Below are positions 14,163-22,701 of a stretch of 64,000 nt of DNA, piece after piece. This stretch comes from Gammaproteobacteria bacterium Ga0077536 (GTDB lineage Bacteria; Pseudomonadota; Gammaproteobacteria; Ga0077536): the NCBI GenBank assembly GCA_001464935.1, contig LNEL01000057.1, forward strand, positions 1-64,000. Reading direction: 5' to 3'. Made by a program: the position numbers and the translations under genes. The notes under the pieces are model-generated. The model ran no database searches and was not told the origin of the DNA. It saw only the letters and a program-made list of their open reading frames with translations. How positions within the stretch are numbered: position 1 is the stretch's first letter; every line of letters starts with the position of its first letter.

Positions 14163-16147
14163 TCCCCGAGACGGTAGTCGCGCTGTTCGCGGGCGAAGTC
14201 GATGAAGTAGTCGAGGGCAGCCGGATTCATCATCGCATCGCGGCTGACCGATTTCGCGATGTCGAATCCCATCAGAATCTTGCGCACGGGCACCTCGAGC
14301 TTCTTGCCGGTCAGGGTGTAGGGTACGGCGTCGACCGCGTAGATCCGGTCAGGCACGTGGCGCGGCGAACACTGCTCGCGCAGCGCGCGGTTGATGCGCG
14401 AGACCAGCGCGTCGTCCAGCGTGTAACCGGGCGCCAGCCTGATGAACATCGGCATGAAGAAGCGGCCCCCCGCGAGATCGAGATTCACGATCAGGCTGTC
14501 GGCAACGCCCTCGACGGTCTCCACCGTGCGATAGATTTCCGCCGTGCCGATGCGCACGCCATAGCGGTTCAGGGTCGAATCCGAGCGTCCCTGGATGTAG
14601 CAGCCACCGCGCGCGTTGACCTTGAAGAAGTCGCCGTGGCGCCATGTGCCGGGGAACTCGCCGAAATAGGACTCGCGGTAGCGCTGCATGTCCGGGTCAT
14701 GCCAGAAATACAGCGGCATCGACGGCATCGGCTGGCACACCACGAGCTCGCCCACTTCGTCGACTATCGATTCGCCCGCGTCGTTGAACGCCTGCACATC
14801 GATGCCGAGCCCGCGCACCTGGATTTCGCCCGCATGGACCGGCAGGATGGTCGCGCCCGTCACGAATCCCGCGCAGATGTCGGTGCCACCACTCTGCGAG
14901 GTGACCCACAGATCGGATTTCACGTGCGCGTAGAGCCACTGCATCGATTCGGGCGTGACCGGGGAACCGCTGAGCAGGATGCCCTCGAGCGCCGGATAGT
15001 CGTAGCGTTCACGCGGCACGACGCCGTTCTTCTGCATCATGGCGACATAGGTCGGGCTCGCGCCGAACAAGGTCGCGCCCGTCTCGCTCGCGAGCCGCCA
15101 CAGCACGTCGATGTCGGGGCTGGCGGGGTTGCCGTCGTAGATCACGGCGCTCGCGCCGGTCAGCAGCGCGCCAAGCAGCAGGTTCCACATGATCCAGCCA
15201 GAGGTCGTGTAGAAGAACATCACCGAGCCGGGCCGCAGGTTGCAGTGCAGGCCAAGTCCCTTGTGCAGTTCTAGCGTGATGCCGCCATGGCCGTGCACCA
15301 GCGCTTTCGGCAGGCCGGTGGTGCCCGATGAATAGACGACCCACAGCGGATGATCGAACGGCACCTGCTCGAACTGCAGCGGCCCGGACGCGGGCGCGGC
15401 GAGCAGCGTGTCCCAGTCGAACGCGGTGGACACCGGCGGTGCTGCGTCGCGATCGACGAGACGCAGGTGTACCACGTGCGTCAGTGATGGCAGCGCCGCG
15501 ATAATGTCCGCTGCTTCCCGGCGGCGGTCGAAATCCTTGCCGCCGTAGCGGTAGCCATCGACGCAGAAGAACACCTTCGGCGCGATCTGCTGGAAGCGAT
15601 CGAGCACGCTGCGCACGCCGAAATCCGTCGAGCAGCTCGACCAGATCGCGCCGATGCTCGCGGCGGCCAGGAACGCGACCGCCGTCTGCGGAATGTTCGG
15701 CATGAAGGACACGACGCGATCGCCCGGCTGCACCCCGAACTCGCGCAGCCGCGCGCTGAGGCGTGTGACCTGCTCGATCAGGGTGTCCCAGGTGATTGCC
15801 TGCAGCGGCACGGCCTCGCCGGCGTAGTGCAGGGCCGGCGCGCCGGTGCGGGCGCGACGCAGCATGTGTTCGGCGAAGTTCAGGCGCGCGCCCGGAAACC
15901 AGCGCGCGCCGGGCATCTCGCGCTGTTCGAGCACTGAGGTATAGGGCGCGGAGAAGCGGATGTCGAAGAACTCGACGATTGCGATCCAGAATTCCTCGAG
16001 CGACGCGACGGACCATGCGCGCAGCGCTTCGTAGTCGGCGAAATGCAGGTTGCGCTCGGTCGCCAGCCAGCGCATGAAGCGCGTGAGCTCCGCCTGCTCC
16101 AGGCGCGCCGCATCAGGCGTCCACAGCAGATCGCCTTCCCTCAACAT
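14159..16147 (-). CDS. Acetoacetyl-CoA synthetase
   Basis: A 662-residue adenylate-forming enzyme that activates acetoacetate to acetoacetyl-CoA, a step in using ketone bodies or polyhydroxybutyrate breakdown products. The nucleotide loop SSGTTGLPK is near residue 270. GRSDSTLNRYGVRIGTAEIYR, typical of acetoacetyl-CoA rather than acetyl-CoA synthetases, is near 519-539, and the C-terminal TGKKLEVP with the acyl-transfer lysine is near 613. The start is the ATG at 16147 preceded by GGGGAGA; a frame running to 16378 adds an arginine-rich tail that looks non-coding. It is followed by the overlapping GGDEF-EAL gene and is divergent from an acyl-CoA carboxylase. Both neighbours handle short acyl-CoAs, so a linked role is likely but inferred. 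Confidence 0.93.
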   Translation of the reverse strand: MLREGDLLWTPDAARLEQAELTRFMRWLATERNLHFADYEALRAWSVASLEEFWIAIVEFFDIRFSAPYTSVLEQREMPGARWFPGARLNFAEHMLRRARTGAPALHYAGEAVPLQAITWDTLIEQVTRLSARLREFGVQPGDRVVSFMPNIPQTAVAFLAAASIGAIWSSCSTDFGVRSVLDRFQQIAPKVFFCVDGYRYGGKDFDRRREAADIIAALPSLTHVVHLRLVDRDAAPPVSTAFDWDTLLAAPASGPLQFEQVPFDHPLWVVYSSGTTGLPKALVHGHGGITLELHKGLGLHCNLRPGSVMFFYTTSGWIMWNLLLGALLTGASAVIYDGNPASPDIDVLWRLASETGATLFGASPTYVAMMQKNGVVPRERYDYPALEGILLSGSPVTPESMQWLYAHVKSDLWVTSQSGGTDICAGFVTGATILPVHAGEIQVRGLGIDVQAFNDAGESIVDEVGELVVCQPMPSMPLYFWHDPDMQRYRESYFGEFPGTWRHGDFFKVNARGGCYIQGRSDSTLNRYGVRIGTAEIYRTVETVEGVADSLIVNLDLAGGRFFMPMFIRLAPGYTLDDALVSRINRALREQCSPRHVPDRIYAVDAVPYTLTGKKLEVPVRKILMGFDIAKSVSRDAMMNPAALDYFIDFAREQRDYRLGE

Positions 16148-16498
16148 CACCGTTCTCCCCTTTGGCGGCCGGGCATGCGCTGACGCGCCGAGTGCGCCTG
16201 TTCTTGTTCTTGCTGCACGACAACCGGACCGGCAACGCCGGCCTGCGGTGTCGGATGCCCTTCGGGCCGTGAAGTCCGGCAGCACCCCACACCGGTGCCA
16301 CGCGGAGTGCGCCTGCGCGCAAGCGCCAGCGACGCATCGACTATAGCAACTTTGCAAAACGATCCTGAAGCCCCGCATCGCGCGAACGTGATAACTTGCG
16401 AAGCCGCCGGCCGTCGGCAGTGACGGCGGGAAAACTCACAGGCTCAGCTGAGCCGCGTCCCCGACGGTCGCCGACTGTCGATTGCCCGGAGTCCTCGC
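16148..16498. promoter_or_regulatory. Divergent promoter region, 351 bases
   Basis: The gap lies between the divergent acetoacetyl-CoA synthetase and acyl-CoA carboxylase genes and must contain both promoters. An AT-richer patch at about 16335-16366 (containing CTATAGCAACTTTGC) is the most promoter-like stretch. GGAG at about 16484-16492 is the likely ribosome binding site for the carboxylase GTG start. No repeat family member or gene is seen. Confidence 0.4.
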
Positions 16499-19400
16499 GT
16501 GATTCATCGTTGCCTGATCGCCAATCGCGGCGAGATCGCCATCCGCATCAACCGTACCGCCGCCGATCTCGGCATCGAAACCGTCGCCATTCACGGCAGC
16601 GACGATGCGGACGGTCTGCACGTCCGGCGCGCCGACCGCGCGGTCGCGCTGCCCGGCCGCGGCGCACGCGCCTACCTCGATCACGAGGCGGTGCTCGCCG
16701 CGGCCGTCGACACCGCCTGCGACGCCGTGCATCCGGGCTATGGCTTCCTCGCCGAAAGCGCCGCGTTCGCCGCGCGCGTCGAAGCGGCAGGGCTCGCGTG
16801 GCTCGGGCCGCTGCCGTCACAACTCGAACTCTTCGGCGACAAGATCGCCGCCCGCGCGCTCGCGGCACGCTGCGGGGTGCCGGTGCTCGAAGGCTCGGCC
16901 GCGCTGCAATCGCGGGCCGATGTCGCTGCCTTCAGGGCCACGCTCGGCGCCCGGGCCGGCGTCGTGATCAAGGCCGCCGCCGGCGGCGGCGGCCGCGGCA
17001 TGCAGGTGTTGTGGCCGGACATCGACGTGGACGCGGCACTCGCCCGCTGTGCCGACGAAGCGCGCGCGGCCTTCGGTGACGGCACGCTGTACGCCGAACG
17101 CTTCGTTGCCGCAGCGCGACATATCGAGGTGCAGGTGCTCGGCGACGCGCACGGCGGCGTCACCCACCTGTGGGAGCGCGACTGCAGCCTGCAGCGACGC
17201 CATCAGAAGCTGATCGAGGTGGCGCCCGCGCCCGCGCTGCCGTCGAGTCTGCGCCAGCGGCTGCTCGAAGCGGCGTGCCGCGCGGCCGGTGCGGTCAGCT
17301 ATCGCGGCCTCGGCACCTTCGAATTCCTCGTCGACGTGGCCGCAGACGCGTTCTGGTTCATCGAAGCGAATCCGCGGCTGCAGGTCGAACACACGGTAAC
17401 CGAGGAAGTGCTGGGGCTCGATCTCGTCGCGCTGCAGTTCGCGGTCGCGAACGGATCGACGCTCGCCGACCTCGGCCTCGCGACGCCGCCGCCGGCGCCG
17501 CGCGACAGCGCGATCCAGTTGCGCGTGAACACCGAAACGCTGGGCGCGGACGGGACGACGAAACCGTCGGGCGGCGTGATCGCGCGCTTCGAGGCCCCCG
17601 GCGGCCCCGGCGTACGCGTCGACAGCGCGGCGTACAGCGGCTACGCGCTGAACCCGAGTTTCGATCCGATGATCGCGAAAATCATCGTGCGCGCACCGGG
17701 GCTCGACTTCGCCGCGCTCGCGCGCCGCGCCGAGCGCGCGGCCGCCGAGTGCCACATCGACGGCATCGACACCAATCTGCCCCTGCTGCGTGCGCTGTTG
17801 CGCCACCCGCAGGTGCAGGCCGTCAACGTGACGACGCGTTTCGTCGAACAGGAAGCCGCGGCCCTGTTCGACGCGGCGGCCGCTCTCGCGCCCGCCCCTG
17901 TCGCCGCGGGCGCCGCGACGTCGACGACGCGCGCGGTGGCCGCCGCGCCGCCCGGGGCGCAGGCGGTGCCGAGCCCGATGCGCGGCAGCGTCGTCAGCAT
18001 CGACGTCGACGCCGGCGCGTGCGTCGCGCGCGGCCAACCGCTCGCGGTACTCGAGGCGATGAAGATGCATCACGTGATCGAGGCGCCGTTCGCCGGCATC
18101 GTCGCGGCGGTCGCCGCCGCCCCGGGCGAGACGCTCGGTGACGGTGACGCGGTGCTGTTCCTGTTCGCAGACGACAGCGCGCGCGACGACGGCCCTGCCG
18201 CCGTGATGCTCGACCTCGACGCCACGCGCGCCGATCTCGACGAGGTGCGCGCACGCCACGCGCTCGGCCTCGACGTGCACCGGCCCGATGCGGTCGCCCG
18301 CCGCCGCCGGACCGGCAGCCGCACCGCGCGCGAGAACGTCGAAGATCTGTGCGATCCCGACAGCTTCATCGAGTACGGCGCGCTGATCGTCGCTGCACAG
18401 CGGCGCCGCCGCAGCCTCGAGGATCTCCAGCGCAATACGCCGGCCGACGGCATGGTCGGCGGCATCGGCACCGTCAACGCGCCGCTGTTTCCGGACGGCG
18501 ACACCCGCTGCCTCGCGCTGGCCTACGACTACACCGTGCTGGCCGGTACGCAGGGTGTGTTCAATCACAAGAAGAAGGACCGCCTGTTCGCCATCGCGCA
18601 GGACTGGCAGCTGCCGGTCGTGTTCTACACCGAAGGCGGCGGCGGGCGCCCGGGCGATGTCGACGTCGAGGACATCATCAGTGCGTGGCTCGACCTGCCG
18701 ACCTTCTCGACCTGGCCGCAGTTGTCCGGCGTCGCGCCGCGCATTGCGGTGAACTCCGGCCGCTGTTTCGCCGGCAACGCCGTGATCTTCGGCTGCGCCG
18801 ACATCACGATCGCGACGGCGAATTCGAACATCGGGCTCGCCGGCCCGGCGATGATCGAAGGCGGCGGACTCGGCCGGTTCACGCCGGAAGACATCGGGCC
18901 GATCGAGGTGCAGACCGCGAACGGCGTGGTCGATCTCGCGGTGCGCGACGAAGCCGAAGGCACAGCAGCCACGCGCCAGCTTCTCGGTTATTTCCAGGGC
19001 CGGCTGCCGACGTGGACCTGCGCCGATCAGCGCGCGCTGCGGCATCTGATCCCGGAGAACCGGCTGCGCGTGTACGACGTGCGCGCGGTGATCGACGCGC
19101 TGGCCGACACCGGCTCCGTGCTCGAACTGCGGCGCGACTACGGCGTCGGCATCGTGACCGCGTTCATCCGCATCGAAGGCGCGGCGTTCGGCCTGTTCGC
19201 GAACGACCCCCGCCACCTCGGCGGTGCCATCGACGGCCCGGGCGCCGAGAAGGCCGCGCGCTTCCTGCAGCTCTGCGACGCCTACGGGCTGCCGGTGATT
19301 TCGCTGTGCGACACGCCGGGCTTCATGGTCGGCCCGGACAGCGAGAAGACCGCCGCCGTGCGCCGCGGCTCACGCCTGCTGATCGTGAGCGCGAACCTGC

Positions 19401-19777
19401 AGGTGCCGATGTTCACGATCGTGCTGCGCAAGGGTTACGGTCTCGGCGCGCAGGCGATGTGCGGCGGCAGTTTCCACCGGCCGTTCTTCACGATCTCCTG
19501 GCCGACCGGCGAATTCGGCCCGATGGGGCTCGAAGGCGCGGTCCAGCTCGGTTTCCGCAAGGAACTCGACGCGGAGAAGGACCCGGTCGCACAGAAGGCG
19601 CTCTACGAGCGTCTGCTGGCGAAGATGTACGCCGACGGCAAGGCCGTCAACGTCGCCTCGCAGATGGAAGTCGACGCCGTGATCGATCCCGCCGACACCC
19701 GCACCTGGCTCGCGCGTGGATTGAAAAGCGCGGGACCGATCACACGCGGCGCGCGGCGCTTCGTGGACGTGTGGTGA
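16499..19777 (+). CDS. Single-chain acyl-CoA carboxylase (BC-BCCP-CT)
   Basis: A 1092-residue biotin-dependent carboxylase with all activities on one chain. The biotin carboxylase part starts at residue 1 (IANRGEIAIRI; HPGYGFLAE near 80; GGGGRGM near 161; EANPRLQVEHTVTEE near 288). The biotinyl domain carries EAMKMH with the biotin lysine near 522. A carboxyltransferase module covers about 600-1092, with the two crotonase-like halves in tandem. The start is a GTG behind a GGAG. Most bacteria split these functions between two to four subunits. The acyl substrate cannot be read from the sequence. The adjacent acetoacetyl-CoA synthetase suggests short-chain acyl-CoA or ketone-body metabolism. 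Confidence 0.92.
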   Translation: MIHRCLIANRGEIAIRINRTAADLGIETVAIHGSDDADGLHVRRADRAVALPGRGARAYLDHEAVLAAAVDTACDAVHPGYGFLAESAAFAARVEAAGLAWLGPLPSQLELFGDKIAARALAARCGVPVLEGSAALQSRADVAAFRATLGARAGVVIKAAAGGGGRGMQVLWPDIDVDAALARCADEARAAFGDGTLYAERFVAAARHIEVQVLGDAHGGVTHLWERDCSLQRRHQKLIEVAPAPALPSSLRQRLLEAACRAAGAVSYRGLGTFEFLVDVAADAFWFIEANPRLQVEHTVTEEVLGLDLVALQFAVANGSTLADLGLATPPPAPRDSAIQLRVNTETLGADGTTKPSGGVIARFEAPGGPGVRVDSAAYSGYALNPSFDPMIAKIIVRAPGLDFAALARRAERAAAECHIDGIDTNLPLLRALLRHPQVQAVNVTTRFVEQEAAALFDAAAALAPAPVAAGAATSTTRAVAAAPPGAQAVPSPMRGSVVSIDVDAGACVARGQPLAVLEAMKMHHVIEAPFAGIVAAVAAAPGETLGDGDAVLFLFADDSARDDGPAAVMLDLDATRADLDEVRARHALGLDVHRPDAVARRRRTGSRTARENVEDLCDPDSFIEYGALIVAAQRRRRSLEDLQRNTPADGMVGGIGTVNAPLFPDGDTRCLALAYDYTVLAGTQGVFNHKKKDRLFAIAQDWQLPVVFYTEGGGGRPGDVDVEDIISAWLDLPTFSTWPQLSGVAPRIAVNSGRCFAGNAVIFGCADITIATANSNIGLAGPAMIEGGGLGRFTPEDIGPIEVQTANGVVDLAVRDEAEGTAATRQLLGYFQGRLPTWTCADQRALRHLIPENRLRVYDVRAVIDALADTGSVLELRRDYGVGIVTAFIRIEGAAFGLFANDPRHLGGAIDGPGAEKAARFLQLCDAYGLPVISLCDTPGFMVGPDSEKTAAVRRGSRLLIVSANLQVPMFTIVLRKGYGLGAQAMCGGSFHRPFFTISWPTGEFGPMGLEGAVQLGFRKELDAEKDPVAQKALYERLLAKMYADGKAVNVASQMEVDAVIDPADTRTWLARGLKSAGPITRGARRFVDVW

Positions 19778-20156
19778 AACGAAGATAAAGAGATTTTTGC
19801 CACGGAGAACACCGGGAACACAGAGAAAGACGGGAATGGATCAATCCCGCCACAGCCCCCGTCGCCTGGGCTGACGCAGGAGGCCCGGCGACCATGAGGA
19901 ATCTCTCTCACCCGACCTCCTGAAAGCTCGGTGTAGCCCGGGTGGAGCGCAGTGGAACCCGGGATCTGCGGCGTCTGACAGGCCGCTCCCGGGTTCCGCG
20001 CTGCGCGCTACACCCGGGCTACACGAGGACGCCGGACATTCACTTTCACGACCGCCCCGCCCCGCATCAAGCCCACGACCGTTCAGGATGCCGCCAGCCA
20101 GCTCTTTTCTCCTCTGTGTTCTCGGTGTTCTCGGTGGCTGAATTGATCAGCATTGC
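19778..20156. repeat. Convergent gap with inverted repeat arms and GTAGCCCGGG hairpin
   Basis: This gap contains no gene. The left arm GCCACGGAGAACACCGGG begins at 19799 and the right arm CCTCTGTGTTCTCGGTGTTC begins at 20111, ending in GGTGGC at 20138; the arms are inverted relative to each other. Between them lie a degenerate GGGCTGACGCAGG unit at 19865-19887 and a long hairpin of the GTGTAGCCCGGG family at 19931-20024. The genes on both sides end here. Confidence 0.85.
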
Positions 20157-20203
20157 AAAAGGCACAAGCCCCCGGATGCGTTGCTCCGGGCTGCAAAGTG
20201 CCT
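20157..20203 (-). terminator. Rho-independent terminator of the P-loop ATPase gene
   Basis: Read on the minus strand just after the stop at 20211, AGGCAC pairs with GTGCCT and GCCCGG pairs with CCGGGG(C), and the stem is followed by TTTT. It is one of few hairpins in the window with a U tract. Confidence 0.7.
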
Positions 20204-20210
20204 CGCCGGA

Positions 20211-21050
20211 TCAGGCCTCGAGCGCCCGTTCGATGCACGCGAGGAAATCGGCTTCGGTCTGCACCGGGGCGAGGACATCGGCGCGGATCGTGTAGCCATG
20301 ATCGCGGGCGATCGCTTCGTAGCGCGGGATGCGGGCATTGAAGAGGCGTGGGAACATCCACAGCACGAAGTCGTCGGGGCGGATCTCGGCGATCTCGCGC
20401 AGACCGCGGGCCTGCATGTAGGTCGCGAGTTCGGCGTCGAGGAAGGCCGGGCGGTAGTACAACGGCTTCGGATCCGCCTCGGCGCGCCGCAGCAGTTCGC
20501 GGCCGTTCTCTTCGGTCGCCTCGATGTAGACGATCAGCGAGTGCTTGGCGAGCACGCGCAGGACTTCGCTGTCGTCGAGTTCGCACAGGCTGCCGGCCGA
20601 GTCGTTGACGAAATGCCGGTAGCCGTAGATTTCATGCGCCTTCGCGATGAACTCCGGCACGTCGAGCATCGCCGAGACCTCGGCATCGCGATAGAGCTTC
20701 TGGCGTCGTTTGAATTCGTCGAGATCGAGTCCGCCGAGCGCGGGATCGCCGAGCTTGCCGAGAAAGGTCAGCACGGCGGTCAGGTTGTCGACGGTGATGT
20801 TGTTCGAGATGTAGATCGAATCCGAGCGCAGCAGTTCGCGCAGGAACGGCACCTGCATCGCCTGCCGCTTGATGTTGTCGAGGATGGGTTCACTGAGATA
20901 ACGCGTGCCGATGCGGTAATCAGCCGAATAGTGGAACCAGTGCGCCTCGCGCAGCCGGCTCGACAGGTGGGTCTTGCCGACGCCCGACATGCCCACCAGC
21001 GTGACGGACTTGCGGTCCCAGCGGCGAAATTCTTCAGCGGTCATTTTCAT
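20211..21050 (-). CDS. P-loop ATPase of unknown role
   Basis: A 279-residue soluble protein beginning MKMTAEEFRRWDRKSVTLVG. A Walker A loop GMSGVGKTHLS is near residue 20, followed by a mostly helical body and FLACIERALEA at the end. There are no membrane segments. It looks like a small monocistronic gene: a repeat-bearing gap lies upstream and a hairpin with U tract downstream. I associate it with a conserved proteobacterial family annotated only as ATPase. A kinase-like nucleotide-handling role is possible, but no substrate is visible. Confidence 0.85.
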   Translation of the reverse strand: MKMTAEEFRRWDRKSVTLVGMSGVGKTHLSSRLREAHWFHYSADYRIGTRYLSEPILDNIKRQAMQVPFLRELLRSDSIYISNNITVDNLTAVLTFLGKLGDPALGGLDLDEFKRRQKLYRDAEVSAMLDVPEFIAKAHEIYGYRHFVNDSAGSLCELDDSEVLRVLAKHSLIVYIEATEENGRELLRRAEADPKPLYYRPAFLDAELATYMQARGLREIAEIRPDDFVLWMFPRLFNARIPRYEAIARDHGYTIRADVLAPVQTEADFLACIERALEA

Positions 21051-21332
21051 GCCGCCATGCTACCGGTGGGCCGCGCGCTTTTGAATCGTCGGCGCCGCCG
21101 GGGTGCCAGCCGGTGGCAAGACACTGATTTGCCACCGAGATCACCGAGAACGAGAGAATGGGTCGAATCAGATTTTCGGGACTTCAGACCCCTGCATGAA
21201 GCTCGACATCCCACGCTGCTGCACGCTCGGCACACCAGGCTCACCGTCCATCTCTTTCCGTCATCCCTCGGTGTTCTCGGTGGCCATCCAGGCGCCCGTC
21301 GCCACGCACCCCGCCATCGGCCGGGACACTGA
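21051..21332. repeat. Gap with an inverted pair of dispersed repeat arms
   Basis: A left arm GCCACCGAGATCACCGAG begins at 21131 and the inverted right arm CCTCGGTGTTCTCGGTGGCC covers 21266-21285. The interior of about 110 bases is unlike the interiors of the other pairs. The gap lies between the ATPase gene start and the end of the response regulator gene, so the ATPase promoter should lie at its 3' (21051) side. Confidence 0.75.
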
Positions 21333-22697
21333 TCACCCGAGGTCGAACTTTTTCAGCTTGTACCACAGGGTCCGTTCGCTGATTTCGAGCGCGCGGGCGG
21401 CCTTGGCCTTGTTGCCTTCGGCCTGTTCGAGGGCGCGCAGGATCAGGCGGCGTTCGAGTTCGTCGACCTGTGGCTGCAGCCGCAGGTCGGCGCTGTCGGG
21501 CGTGGCGGGCGCGGCGGGCGCGGCGGGCGACAGGACACCGAGTTCGCGGGCGAGCACCGCTTCGATCGCGACGGCAGGCGCGAGCAGCGCGGCGCGGGCC
21601 ATCAGGTTCTCGAGTTCGCGCACGTTGCCGGGCCACGCGTAGCCGAGCAGCAGGCGACGCGCAGCCTCGTTGGGGATCGGCGGGGATTTGCCGAGCTTGC
21701 GGGCGTGGCGGGCGAGGAAGTGCGTGGCGAGCAGCACGATGTCCTCACCGCGCTCGCGCAACGGCGGCACGTCGATGCGGAAGCCGTTCAGGCGGTAATA
21801 GACATCCTCGCGCAGCGCCCGGCCCGCGACGGCCGCTTTCGGATCGCGGTTGGTCGCCGCAATCACGCGCAGATCGAGCGCGATCGCGCGATTGCTGCCG
21901 ATGCGCTCGATCGAGCGTTCCTGCAGCACGCGCAACAGGCGCGTCTGCAGTTCGATCGGCATTTCGGTGATCTCGTCGAGGAACAACGTGCCGCCGTCGG
22001 ACATCTCGAACTTGCCGACGCGTTCGGCCTGCGCGCCGGTGAATGCGCCGCGCACGTGCCCGAACAGCTCGCTCTCGAGCAGCGTGTCCGGGATGCCGGC
22101 GCAGTTGATCGGCACGAACAGGCCCGACCGCCCGGACGCCTGGTGGATCGCCCGCGCGACCAGCTCCTTGCCGGTGCCCGTTTCGCCGGCGACGAGCACG
22201 CTGACGTCCGACGGTCCGACCTGCCCGATCAGCGAATAGAGCTCGCGCATCGGGGCGCTGCGGCCGACGAACTCGTGCCAGTCTTCGGCGAGCGTCTCGC
22301 GCAGGAAGCGGTTCTCGCGCCGGATCTGGCCGAGTGACAGCGCGCGCTTCACCGCCAGCTCGACCGTTTCGACTTCGAAGGGCCGCATGATGTAGTCGAC
22401 CGCGCCGAACTTCATCGCCGTCACCGCGCTTTCGATCGTGCCGTGCGCGGTGATGACGATCACGGGCGTCGTCTGCCCGGCGTCGTGCAGTGCCTTCACG
22501 AGTTCGATGCCGTCCATCACCGGCATCCGCATGTCGGTGATGATCAGGTCCACCGCCTCGCGCGCCACGACATCGAGCGCGGCCTTGCCGTGGTCGGCGC
22601 GCACGACGTCGAGCTGCATGTCGCGCAGCATGATCTCGAGGATGCGCTGCATCTTCACTTCGTCGTCGACGACCAGCACGTTGTAACGGGCGCTCAT
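21333..22697 (-). CDS. Sigma-54-dependent NtrC-family response regulator
   Basis: A 454-residue activator of sigma-54 promoters. The receiver domain (about 1-120) has the phospho-acceptor in IITDMRMPVMDG near 55. The AAA+ domain has Walker A GETGTGKE near 170, the sigma-54 contact motif GAFTGA near 214 and LFLDEI. The C-terminal Fis-type helix-turn-helix includes NKAKAARALEISERTLWYKL. The conserved receiver lysine before the proline is arginine here (YIMRPFE near 103). It is encoded four bases after the histidine kinase gene. Its likely target is the divergent porin operon, where a -24/-12 site is visible. Confidence 0.95.
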   Translation of the reverse strand: MSARYNVLVVDDEVKMQRILEIMLRDMQLDVVRADHGKAALDVVAREAVDLIITDMRMPVMDGIELVKALHDAGQTTPVIVITAHGTIESAVTAMKFGAVDYIMRPFEVETVELAVKRALSLGQIRRENRFLRETLAEDWHEFVGRSAPMRELYSLIGQVGPSDVSVLVAGETGTGKELVARAIHQASGRSGLFVPINCAGIPDTLLESELFGHVRGAFTGAQAERVGKFEMSDGGTLFLDEITEMPIELQTRLLRVLQERSIERIGSNRAIALDLRVIAATNRDPKAAVAGRALREDVYYRLNGFRIDVPPLRERGEDIVLLATHFLARHARKLGKSPPIPNEAARRLLLGYAWPGNVRELENLMARAALLAPAVAIEAVLARELGVLSPAAPAAPATPDSADLRLQPQVDELERRLILRALEQAEGNKAKAARALEISERTLWYKLKKFDLG

Positions 22698-22701
22698 GGC
22701 G

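Noticed and set aside
16817..19216. A 799-codon frame on the minus strand, antisense to the acyl-CoA carboxylase
   Set aside because: The composition is skewed, no motif is seen, and the other strand has intact biotin and carboxylase motifs.
19799..20138. Repeated arms considered as a CRISPR array
   Set aside because: The arms are in inverted pairs, not evenly spaced direct repeats, and no cas gene is present.
21051..21332. Search for tRNA or other structured RNA genes in gaps
   Set aside because: No cloverleaf-like sequences or known riboswitch motifs were recognised by eye. A covariance-model search would settle it.
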